DNA from: CAXRDE01 sp964229355
Lineage (GTDB): Bacteria; Cyanobacteriota; Sericytochromatia; UBA7694
DNA: 64,000 nucleotides
Direction of reading: 5' to 3'
Assembly: GCA_964229355.1 (NCBI GenBank)
Contig: CAXRDE010000019.1
Coordinates: 248,001-312,000 of the forward strand
Position numbers and translations under genes: made by a program. Below the pieces are notes generated by a model. That model made no database searches. It saw nothing but the letters and a program-made list of their open reading frames with translations, and had not been told where the DNA came from. Numbering within the stretch: position 1 is the stretch's first letter; each line of letters opens with the position of its first letter. This document shows positions 35,607 to 43,272 of the stretch, piece after piece.

Positions 35607-36410
35607 TTATTCTTCAGGCGTTGCGTAAGGATTCAGAATTTTATCAATATCACTTTCTTTGGCCTTACGGGTTCGCTCAATGAGTTCAAGCTGTGTCAAT
35701 TCTTTGGATTCAGTACGACGTGTGCGTACTTCAGCATTTAAGAGAATAATATCAATGCGTCGGTTACGCGCCCGGTTGGTCTCACCAATGTTATTGACCA
35801 AAGGCTTGGTGGAGCCATAAGCTGCAGCAGAGATTTTTGTGGGATTAAAGCCCACTTCATCAATAAAAAAGCGCACCACCTCAGTCGCACGCAAAGCCGA
35901 AAGCTCCCAGTTTGATTGAATCACACCTTTACCTGCCACACGACGATCGTCGGTATGCCCTTCAATCACCACGCGTGCATCGGTATCTTTAGAAAACTGT
36001 GCCACTTCACGCAGCAAAGGCTTTACGCGATCATTCAGGCTAATTTGTCCTCCATCAAAGAACAAACTGTCCACAATCGAAATAATGGTTCCTCGCTCAT
36101 CCGTAGAAAAACTGACAGATTTGTCGATACCAAAAGCCTTGGCTGCATCTTTAATGGCCTCACTCGCTGCCGTAATGGTAGAGCGACTGGGGTCAGATAA
36201 GATGGCAACCCCCACAGAGTTTGCTGTGGCAGACTCGTTGGTCAACGCACGTCGCAAGGACTCCGAAATAGACAATAACTTATCTTTAGAAATCTCTGAA
36301 GAGGCAAACATAACCACGAAGAAAATCATCAGCAATGAGATCAAATCTGCGTAAGTCGTGAGCCATCGTTCTGTATTTTCCGGCGCTTTTTCAACCTTCC
36401 GACGTGCCAT
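35607..36410 (-). CDS. motB: Flagellar motor stator protein MotB
   Basis: 267 aa. The single TM helix follows WLTTYADLISLLMIFFVVMF and contains the proton-accepting Asp in TYADLI; then a linker and an OmpA-type peptidoglycan-binding domain (VVIEGHTDDRRV, WELSALRATEVVRFF, NRRIDIILL). Forms the stator ring with MotA, which ends 5 bp upstream. Confidence 0.96.
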   Translation of the reverse strand: MARRKVEKAPENTERWLTTYADLISLLMIFFVVMFASSEISKDKLLSISESLRRALTNESATANSVGVAILSDPSRSTITAASEAIKDAAKAFGIDKSVSFSTDERGTIISIVDSLFFDGGQISLNDRVKPLLREVAQFSKDTDARVVIEGHTDDRRVAGKGVIQSNWELSALRATEVVRFFIDEVGFNPTKISAAAYGSTKPLVNNIGETNRARNRRIDIILLNAEVRTRRTESKELTQLELIERTRKAKESDIDKILNPYATPEE

Positions 36411-36415
36411 ATGAA

Positions 36416-37498
36416 TTAATCCTCAATTCGGCGTTTCTTACCGCCACCACTGCTGCCACCTTTTTTACGGCGCTTGTTCTTACGCTTAGAACCTTTGGGC
36501 AGTTTTTTCACTGGTTTATACTTCATATACTCATTGGCGAAGTCTTTCATCAGTGTCTTATCATCTGCTTCATTGATTAACTCGGCAAGCATAAGCTTAA
36601 CGTCATCAATCCCCAGGTTTTTGGATTCGGTTTCTTTTTTAACCTCAGCCATTAACGCCATGGCACGCTCTTGATCTTGCGGGTTCATGTAAGTGGTGTA
36701 TTCGATATGCTTATCGACTTTCTTCTTACCGACCTTACCGCCTTCAATACGGGCGCGTGTGCGTTCATCCACATAAGACTTCATCACTTTATCGATGGTG
36801 TCTGCAGTACTTCCGGCTTGAATCGCCAACATCCCGTCGATGTACATGCCTTTAACAAGAACCTCTGTAGAGTTCTTTGTTTTCAGTTTTGCACTTACAG
36901 GAAGTACGAAAACGTTGGCAAAAAATACACCATAAAGGGTGGTTAACAGTGCCAGTGCCAGTGCGTTACCCAAAGCAGCCATATCGTCCAGGTTAGCCAT
37001 GGCCTGGAAAATACCCAAAACGGTACCTAACATACCAAACGTAGGGAAATAGCCAGCCAGTGCATCTAAGAAGGAAGTATTGTTCCCGTGACGGGTTTCA
37101 GAACTGGCGAGTTCAGCTTCCATAATGGTACGCACAATTTCTGAGTCCGTACCCGATACCAGGAGTTTAATGCCGCGGCGCACAAACTCATTGGGTGCCA
37201 CAGGAATTTCAGAGGTCAACGCAGGCAATCCGCCTGAACGTGCCTTTTCAGCCATACGCTTCATATCCACAACCACAAGCTCTTGCTTGGTGGGGTAAGG
37301 TAATATGGCTTGAAGATAAAGAATTGGCAGTTTAAAAATTAAGCCAAAACCTGAGCCCACAGCTGCTGAGCCCAGAGATCCTCCCAATACAATTAAGAGA
37401 GATGCTTCATCATAATAACTTGCGGGATCCTGGCCATTCATCCTCATTGAAAGGTAAATAGCTGCAAGGACCAAGGGTATTCCGAGAATAACGCCCAT
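36416..37498 (-). CDS. motA: Flagellar motor stator protein MotA with basic tail
   Basis: Four TM helices (about 2-18, 33-53, 155-175, 185-207) and the conserved GMLGTVLGIFQAMANL block. At 360 aa it is longer than the usual 250-290 because of a C-terminal extension that ends in a Lys/Arg/Gly run (about 335-360, with KRKNKRRKKGG). The extension is cytoplasmic and could bind nucleic acid or acidic partners (inference). Located between flbD and motB. Confidence 0.95.
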   Translation of the reverse strand: MGVILGIPLVLAAIYLSMRMNGQDPASYYDEASLLIVLGGSLGSAAVGSGFGLIFKLPILYLQAILPYPTKQELVVVDMKRMAEKARSGGLPALTSEIPVAPNEFVRRGIKLLVSGTDSEIVRTIMEAELASSETRHGNNTSFLDALAGYFPTFGMLGTVLGIFQAMANLDDMAALGNALALALLTTLYGVFFANVFVLPVSAKLKTKNSTEVLVKGMYIDGMLAIQAGSTADTIDKVMKSYVDERTRARIEGGKVGKKKVDKHIEYTTYMNPQDQERAMALMAEVKKETESKNLGIDDVKLMLAELINEADDKTLMKDFANEYMKYKPVKKLPKGSKRKNKRRKKGGSSGGGKKRRIED

Positions 37499-37531
37499 TT
37501 TTACTTTCCCCTTATATGCCTCAAACTTGCT

Positions 37532-37849
37532 TTAGTCTTGTAAGTGTGGGTATTCAGCAACACTTTCAGCATCTGCTTCATCCACCGGAAGTAATCCATC
37601 TGCCTCTATCCAGTCAAACGAGTTATCCGAGTCAGGTACGCGCACATGCTTTTTCACAGGCCAGTCACTAAACACCAAACGCTTGTATTCGATAATTTTT
37701 TGCCATACTTCTTCGACACCCTCCTGGACAACCATTCTTTTTTTATCAATGGTCAGGGTAATAACCGTTTCAGGTGTCGCCTCGAAGATTTCAATCAGTT
37801 CGGCGTTTATAAAAAACTGCCGACCATCTAACCGAGTAAGCTTTATCAT
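37532..37849 (-). CDS. flbD: FlbD-family flagellar protein with acidic tail
   Basis: 105 aa. Residues 1-60 match the small FlbD domain (MIKLTRLDGRQFFINAELIE, then VVQEGVEEVWQKIIEYKR). An acidic C-terminal extension of about 35 residues is unusual for this family. First in the flbD-motA-motB-nth set; the other flagellar genes lie elsewhere. Confidence 0.85.
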   Translation of the reverse strand: MIKLTRLDGRQFFINAELIEIFEATPETVITLTIDKKRMVVQEGVEEVWQKIIEYKRLVFSDWPVKKHVRVPDSDNSFDWIEADGLLPVDEADAESVAEYPHLQD

Positions 37850-38027
37850 CTAATCAAGCAAAATTTCTTTCAAAAGTAAAACGAAACGATCACAAAAGCC
37901 TCGTGATAACGCGTTTTATTTTAACTTTTTATGTATTTTGGTTGCCGCATTTAGAAGAATCAACGGGTTAAAGTTTCGTCTATCTAAAAGCAGAGAAAAA
38001 ACAACTGATTCATTGTACAATAAATAT

Positions 38028-39092
38028 ATGAATGAGCCAAATCCCGATCAACAGAGCAATTCTCAGCCCGTCAATAAGATGTCGTCCCGCGCCACTAACT
38101 TTCTCATGATGGGAGCCACCAAGTCTGCCCACCAAACCCAGTCTCTAAACCCACAAGATCTTCCCCAGGAGCTGGCCCCATCACAGGAGGCTGACCTTCA
38201 TCAGACGGTTACCGAAGACATGAGTACAGCTCCTCCATCCCATGAGGTGCGTCGTACAGGTGTGATTGGCTCTACGATCCATCCCGCTCAACGCCCCGGG
38301 GTTCCAGACTACGCCACAGAATCCCCGTCCAATAAAGCAACTCAGCAAGCTCAGGCCACGGGACACTTAGAAAGCGCAGATTCAGCTTCTCCCCCCCCCG
38401 CCCAGAGAAAACCCAGCCGAGAAGAGCGGATCGATAAACTTGCAGATCGTATTACAGACGTGCTCAAGAAGATATCTGACATTAAAACGGGCATGTTAAA
38501 CCCAGAAATTGCCCCCAGTGAACGCGTAAGCCTCCTTTCAGAAAAATCTCCGGCCCTTTCCAAGTTTCTGACCGTACTGATCATTCAGCTTGAGCCACTG
38601 TTCTTACTGGTCCAACGCATTAACCAAAAGCTGGTCGAAAAAAACCTGGTTCAACCCAAAGTCGAAGAGAAGCCCCCTGAAGAGCAGGTAGAAAAGGCAC
38701 CCCCTCCTCCTCCAGCAAAGGTATCTTTTTTAGAGCTGGCTGAAAAAAATATTATTTTTTGTGATAACCGCAAACGCCCCTTGTATACGCTAGAGCAAAT
38801 GAAGGGCAAACATGGCTATACCGTTAGTGAAGACGTGATTGCCCCCATGATCTTAGAGGAGATCACACGGGCTTTTCATGAAGTGGCCCCCAAAGCGAAA
38901 GCCATTCCCACCCCCACCAGCGGCATTTATGCAGGAATTCCTATGGATCAAGTGATGGAGCATATTTCAGAAGAAGAAATTATGCGATTTCTTGGGTATG
39001 TACACAATTTTCCGCGAGGGTACGTGGGTAAAAGCTTCCGGATTACAGAGTCCTTTGCGGGCTGGGTAGTCAGCGGCACCCCGGATGATTAA
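38028..39092 (+). CDS. Pro-rich cytoplasmic protein of unknown function
   Basis: About 354 aa, not recognised. The N-terminal third is low complexity; a helical segment (about 125-205) and a Pro run (KAPPPPPAKV) follow; the C-terminal 120 residues (SFLELAEKNIIFCDNRKRPL onward) look folded. The ATG at 38028 has no Shine-Dalgarno, but TACAAT lies 6 nt before it, so the mRNA may be leaderless; an upstream in-frame GTG or ATG up to 37938 is possible. It is 3 bp from a CheY-like gene and divergent from flbD. Confidence 0.6.
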   Translation: MNEPNPDQQSNSQPVNKMSSRATNFLMMGATKSAHQTQSLNPQDLPQELAPSQEADLHQTVTEDMSTAPPSHEVRRTGVIGSTIHPAQRPGVPDYATESPSNKATQQAQATGHLESADSASPPPAQRKPSREERIDKLADRITDVLKKISDIKTGMLNPEIAPSERVSLLSEKSPALSKFLTVLIIQLEPLFLLVQRINQKLVEKNLVQPKVEEKPPEEQVEKAPPPPPAKVSFLELAEKNIIFCDNRKRPLYTLEQMKGKHGYTVSEDVIAPMILEEITRAFHEVAPKAKAIPTPTSGIYAGIPMDQVMEHISEEEIMRFLGYVHNFPRGYVGKSFRITESFAGWVVSGTPDD

Positions 39093-39095
39093 GCC

Positions 39096-39464
39096 ATGAC
39101 ATCGCCCCTTATTCTCCTGGTAGAACCCTCCCTCTTTGTGCAGCATCTGATCCAGAAAAATCTGCACGCTTTAGAGATGTGTATTCACAAAACCTACACA
39201 TCTGGACAAGCCCTCCTTCAGAAACTGCCCACACATTTCGATCTTTTGCTCATTGACTACAATCTACCTGATATGAACGGTCTGGAACTGGCGGAGAACG
39301 TCTTACAACATCTTATTTATGCAAAAGTTGTCCTTTTGATTCCTGAGCACCTCAGCCATGAAAGCCGAGATTTTATTGCCCACGGCATACAGGCTACTCT
39401 GGTTAAGCCTTTTGATGAAGAAAGCCTTCAGCGGGTACTCATAGAAAGCGTTGCCAGTGTTTAG
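39096..39464 (+). CDS. Stand-alone receiver (CheY-like) protein, partly degenerate
   Basis: 122 aa. The phospho-acceptor Asp is present in LLIDYNLPDMNG near residue 48 and the Lys in VKPFDEES near 105. The acidic pair is reduced to a single Glu (LLVEPSLF), and the usual Ser/Thr switch before the fourth helix is replaced (VVLLIPEH). Phosphorylation may be weak or absent. It follows the unknown protein by 3 bp, so a functional pair is likely. The motility genes are adjacent but divergent. Confidence 0.8.
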   Translation: MTSPLILLVEPSLFVQHLIQKNLHALEMCIHKTYTSGQALLQKLPTHFDLLLIDYNLPDMNGLELAENVLQHLIYAKVVLLIPEHLSHESRDFIAHGIQATLVKPFDEESLQRVLIESVASV

Positions 39465-39481
39465 AAAAAAGGTTAAAACGA

Positions 39482-39512
39482 AAAAAAGCCTGCTTTTGAA
39501 GCAGACTTTTTT
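39482..39512. terminator. Bidirectional terminator
   Basis: Stem AAAAAAGCCTGCTT/AAGCAGACTTTTTT with one mismatch and a TTG loop. It serves the receiver gene on the plus strand and tRNA-Ala on the minus strand, with a T-run on both sides. Confidence 0.88.
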
Positions 39513-39518
39513 AAAGAG

Positions 39519-39591
39519 TGGAGGTAAGCGGATTCGAACCGCTGACCCCTTGCATGCCATGCAAGTGCTCTACCAACTGAGCTATACCCCC
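39519..39591 (-). tRNA. tRNA-Ala (GGC anticodon)
   Basis: 73 nt. The anticodon stem CTTGC/GCAAG encloses loop ATGGCAT with GGC. The acceptor GGGGGTA/TACCTCC contains the G3:U70 wobble pair that identifies alanine tRNAs. The discriminator is A and the CCA is not encoded. Confidence 0.97.
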
Positions 39592-39627
39592 TTGGATGAA
39601 TCTCAATGTAACATACCTCTAAATCCA

Positions 39628-40137
39628 ATGTCGAGAATAAATCTCGCTTTATCTGGGAAATTTTTGAAAGTGTTTGCTCTGCTGCTGTGCTTGTCCAGTT
39701 GCAACATCTTGGAAAACCTTACGGACACCGCCAAAGAGCCCCCTTTAAAAAAGGTGTTGACGCAACAAGAGGCACCGCCGTTTGCTTTAGAAAATTATCA
39801 ACCTCACGCACAAAAATACACCCTTAGGCGTCAGATTAAAACCGTAGACAAACGCAATTTGCGCCATAACCATGCTTTTATTTATGCCACCTCCCCGTTG
39901 AACTTAAATACCTTGTTCCAGATCGCCGCTCAATTACCACAGGGAGACGTATACTGGTTTTATATAAGTCCTCACGCCAATACCATGGAACAGTCCATTG
40001 ACACAGAGACTTTTACCGATCTCGCTTTATGCCAAAGCATACGCTCTCGAGAAAAGGAACGTGTTTCTCCCCCTTTCAAACCCGAATATATCTACCAAAA
40101 CCCCGAACTCTCTTGTGAACTCAATTATGTCCCGTAG
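39628..40137 (+). CDS. Lipoprotein of unknown function
   Basis: 169 aa. The signal peptide ends with lipobox LSSC (GKFLKVFALLLCLSSC, Cys near residue 23). The mature part is short, beta-rich and without a recognised domain. The frame is open upstream to 39451, but that part crosses the tRNA-Ala gene, so ATG 39628 is chosen. It overlaps the next lipoprotein gene by 11 nt. Confidence 0.65.
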   Translation: MSRINLALSGKFLKVFALLLCLSSCNILENLTDTAKEPPLKKVLTQQEAPPFALENYQPHAQKYTLRRQIKTVDKRNLRHNHAFIYATSPLNLNTLFQIAAQLPQGDVYWFYISPHANTMEQSIDTETFTDLALCQSIRSREKERVSPPFKPEYIYQNPELSCELNYVP

Positions 40138-40630
40138 TTTCCTTTATCCTGTCCTGATCTTTGGTTTTCTGTGGTTGTGTCAGTGTGCCCCCTCAACGCC
40201 AAAGCAAAAACCGTCTGCTTCGTCTCAAACGGTAGAAGAATCTCTGGAAAACCTCAAAATAATGTCCACTCCCCCACAAAAATGGGAACTCGCCGTATCC
40301 ACCGGACAAAAAAGAAACAATCACATCATAGCAAAGAAAATAACCTATTCAAGCCCTTTATGGGAAGTAAGTAGCGCTCTTGCCACCATTAAAGACCACC
40401 CGACAAGCGAAGTAATCATTCCTCAGATGACCGGACACATGCTGAGTCCCCCACTGCTTCTTGCAGCTGAAAACACATCTTTTCATATGGGGAACGCAGA
40501 AATTAAAGGAGATGCTTTAACACTATCTGATCCCGACAAACGCTGGTCCCTTACCGCAGAACATTATCAAAGCAGTTATCCCTGGTCGGCATTTAAGCTT
40601 TATCAGGTGAAAGGAACATTCTCACGATGA
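40127..40630 (+). CDS. Lipoprotein, possibly LptC-like
   Basis: 167 aa with lipobox LCQC near residue 19. The mature part contains WELAVSTGQK, a run of short strands, and MGNAEIKGDALTLSDPDKRW followed by a final strand. This order is reminiscent of LptC/LptA jellyrolls that carry LPS across the periplasm; the resemblance is weak and is inference. It overlaps both neighbours (11 nt and 4 nt). Confidence 0.6.
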   Translation: MSRSFLYPVLIFGFLWLCQCAPSTPKQKPSASSQTVEESLENLKIMSTPPQKWELAVSTGQKRNNHIIAKKITYSSPLWEVSSALATIKDHPTSEVIIPQMTGHMLSPPLLLAAENTSFHMGNAEIKGDALTLSDPDKRWSLTAEHYQSSYPWSAFKLYQVKGTFSR

Positions 40631-41445
40631 ACAAGAAGGCCCTAATTCTGGGATGTGGCGATCTGGGAACGGCCCTGGGTTTAAATTTGATTGCACAGGG
40701 ATACCAGGTCACTGGCATCCGTCGACAAGCAGATAAGATCCCTGCCCCCATTCAACGCCTCTCTCTGGATCTTTATCAGACTTTTCCTGAGCCGGATCTC
40801 ATTAGCATCCACTCGCTTATTTACGTGATTTTGACCCCTACAGGCCGTACCGAAGAAGCCTATGAAGCGACTTATGGCCGTCTGCTACCGCAACTTCTGA
40901 AATACCTTTCCCAAACACGCACCACGGATAACCTACGCCTTATTCTGACCTCAAGCACGCATGTTTATCCAGAAAACGAGGGGGGATATATCCATGAAGG
41001 AAGTCAAACTTCAGCTTATGATTACCGCAGTACAGCCCTTCTAAAAGGCGAGCAAGCACTTTTAGAACACCACCCGCAAGCTGGCATTTGCGTCCGATTT
41101 TCCGGCCTCTATCGCAGCAATAGCGATTATTTAAAAAAACAGTTGCTAGAGGAAAAGCCTTTGGGCAACCCTGATGCATGGACAAACCGACTACATCGCG
41201 AAGATGCGGTGGGTTTTTTAGCCCATCTGGCAACCCATGAAGATCCCCAGCGCGTCTATGTAGCCAGTGATGATGAGCCGGTTACCCGGCGTAACCTTTT
41301 CCAGATTTTGGGCAAAAAATGGGGTAAAGTCCCCGTGTTTCATGAGACCACTAAAGATTATGGCAAACGCTGCAGCAATCAGAAACTACGGGACAGCGGG
41401 TACCGCTTAAAATATCCCAATTACAAGGCAGGCTACGGGCTTTAA
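40627..41445 (+). CDS. NAD(P)-dependent epimerase, YeeZ-like SDR
   Basis: 272 aa. The Rossmann start ALILGCGDLGTALGLNLIAQ with GxGxxG is followed by TSSTHVYPENEG and a Tyr in the SxnYRxTALLKGEQ region (an extended-SDR type YxxxK replacement), and CVRFSGLYR. This fits the YeeZ/YbjS group of atypical extended SDRs. Substrate unknown. It overlaps the upstream lipoprotein gene by 4 nt and shares a TTAA stop overlap with the convergent gene. Confidence 0.82.
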   Translation: MNKKALILGCGDLGTALGLNLIAQGYQVTGIRRQADKIPAPIQRLSLDLYQTFPEPDLISIHSLIYVILTPTGRTEEAYEATYGRLLPQLLKYLSQTRTTDNLRLILTSSTHVYPENEGGYIHEGSQTSAYDYRSTALLKGEQALLEHHPQAGICVRFSGLYRSNSDYLKKQLLEEKPLGNPDAWTNRLHREDAVGFLAHLATHEDPQRVYVASDDEPVTRRNLFQILGKKWGKVPVFHETTKDYGKRCSNQKLRDSGYRLKYPNYKAGYGL

Positions 41446-43115
41446 AAAGCCTGATCTTCAAAATAGCCCAGTTCTCGTTCCTTAGCAGCGGCATCTCCAG
41501 GCGCTCCCTTACGTCCCGGTACAGAAAGTGGCTTAGCGCCACCTTTGGTTGCGGGTAAGGCAGGGGTACTTTTCTTCACAGGTTTAGGCGGAGGCAAACG
41601 CCGCTTTGCCGCATTGCGATTCGCCGTAATTTGTGTGCTCTTTTTGGGTGTCTTCCCTGATTTTTTTGTGGATTTATCTGATTTTTCACTCTCTTCAGAG
41701 CCTTCTCCAAAAAGACCTCTGCCAAAGCTTGGAAACTGAATCGAGCTGGCTGAAAAACTTGTGTTTTTCGGGTCTCGTACAAAATTACCAAGAAAAGAGA
41801 AGACGGCCACCGAAGACTCTAAAAGCCAGCGGAAGGCCAGCCAAATCACAATAAATAAGCGACCTATCACCTTGAAAACCCGACCAATATTCTGGAAGAT
41901 GGCACGGGTCACCGCTGAACGGCCTATGATCAGTAAAATCTTGTTAATCGCCCATACAGAGCGCACAAACAGCTGGCTAACAAATTGCAAAGAGGCGGCC
42001 AGCGCACGAATAATTTTGCTGTTGGCCAATTGAATCACAAACCAGGTGACCCGACGAATAATCCAGGCAATGCCTTTGTCCACCACCCGAATCAGTTCAA
42101 GGCTCCAGTCCTTGACCACGCGATTTGCCTGACGGGCACCGTACACCATGATGGAGTTGTTGAAGGTATCACCGGCCTGCTTCATCGCTGACTCCACTTC
42201 ACCAGCAAAGTCAAACTCCACATCGGGCATCTCATCATCTTCCTGGGCATTTTCATACTCGTCCAGATCAGAGGATTTTTCACCTTCGGGAAGTCCGGCC
42301 TCAAGGGTTTTCAGAACCTCATCTAAGATGGCTACCGGTGCTTTACCCACGGAGGTTTGAATATACAGATAAAATTTGAAGTTACTTTTACTGCCTACAA
42401 ACTCGTGAATAAAGCCCACGTGAGAAGAAGGTGTACCGGGCAAATAGAAGATGGCTAACAAACGCAAGCGATCGGTTTTTTTGCGTTGACGGGAAACTTT
42501 TTTACGGAAATCGGGGGGAAGCAACTGGTTTAACACGGTGCGTAGACGGGGGTTAACCGGACGAATCACGATACCCGACTTGCGTAGGCTTTCTGGGATT
42601 TGCTCTTTAAAGCCAGGGAGAGGATTGGGGTGAATAGCATGTCCCAGGGGGGTATTGGTGAGGGCATCGGCAAATCCCGCACGCCACTGAATGCCTTTTA
42701 CCTTGAAAGAAACCGTCTGCACATTGCGGTCGTCAGTGGATTGTAAGGCAAGGGTGTCGTCACCCGAATTGGATTCGGCCACAGGACGAAAACTGGGTTG
42801 GGTATCTTTTTGCGCGGTATCACGATAGGCGGTACCGATAATATTCCGGCTGGGGGCAATCACCGTATCATCATCAATATCGTCTTCTGTAAAGGGATCC
42901 ACCTGGTTCATCTGCGCAGCAATCACCCGTTGTGGAACTTTTTTCTCTTTAAGTTTTTGGGTGTATTTCTTGCTATCGGGCTGATAAGCATTGCGAGTTC
43001 TTGTCAACGCCACAGAATCCTCAGCGGATGAAGGTGACTGGGATTCGAGTGCTTCAACCTGCTCTTGCGTTGTTGGCAGCTCAGGCTGTGTTTCTTTTTC
43101 TTCTTCGTTGGCCAT
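41442..43115 (-). CDS. Large membrane-associated protein of unknown function
   Basis: 557 aa, not recognised. Order: acidic disordered N-terminus (1-125); a folded alpha/beta part (about 130-270; VSFKVKGIQWRAGFADAL, RLRLLAIFYLPGTPSSHVGF); an acidic linker; a long run of Leu/Ile/Val/Trp/Arg-rich helices (about 330-455, such as GRVFKVIGRLFIVIWLAFRW) that may lie in or on the membrane; a Lys/Pro-rich basic tail. There is no signal peptide. Confidence 0.65.
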   Translation of the reverse strand: MANEEEKETQPELPTTQEQVEALESQSPSSAEDSVALTRTRNAYQPDSKKYTQKLKEKKVPQRVIAAQMNQVDPFTEDDIDDDTVIAPSRNIIGTAYRDTAQKDTQPSFRPVAESNSGDDTLALQSTDDRNVQTVSFKVKGIQWRAGFADALTNTPLGHAIHPNPLPGFKEQIPESLRKSGIVIRPVNPRLRTVLNQLLPPDFRKKVSRQRKKTDRLRLLAIFYLPGTPSSHVGFIHEFVGSKSNFKFYLYIQTSVGKAPVAILDEVLKTLEAGLPEGEKSSDLDEYENAQEDDEMPDVEFDFAGEVESAMKQAGDTFNNSIMVYGARQANRVVKDWSLELIRVVDKGIAWIIRRVTWFVIQLANSKIIRALAASLQFVSQLFVRSVWAINKILLIIGRSAVTRAIFQNIGRVFKVIGRLFIVIWLAFRWLLESSVAVFSFLGNFVRDPKNTSFSASSIQFPSFGRGLFGEGSEESEKSDKSTKKSGKTPKKSTQITANRNAAKRRLPPPKPVKKSTPALPATKGGAKPLSVPGRKGAPGDAAAKERELGYFEDQAF

Positions 43116-43180
43116 TTCTGCCCCCTACTCAAAAGCTCTTGAAAACTAGATTTTATCTGATTATAGCACAACCACTGAAC

Positions 43181-43210
43181 TTGGCATGGGACTTAAAAAT
43201 ACGGTAAAAT
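43181..43210 (+). promoter_or_regulatory. Promoter of gyrB
   Basis: TTGGCA (43181-43186) and TAAAAT (43205-43210) with an 18-bp spacer, 62 bp before ATG 43273. Confidence 0.6.
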
Positions 43211-43272
43211 ATAGCTTAAACACTTAATTTTTTGTGTCACAAAGTTTCCACCTCGGATTTAAGGTTCAAAAT

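Noticed and set aside
37850..37937. Imperfect hairpin (AAAACG..ATCAC / GTGAT..CGTTTT) upstream of flbD
   Set aside because: Several internal mismatches and a divergent promoter location make a terminator or riboswitch unlikely.
39451..39627. N-terminal extension of the first lipoprotein
   Set aside because: It runs through the terminator and tRNA-Ala; the ATG at 39628 gives a proper lipoprotein signal.
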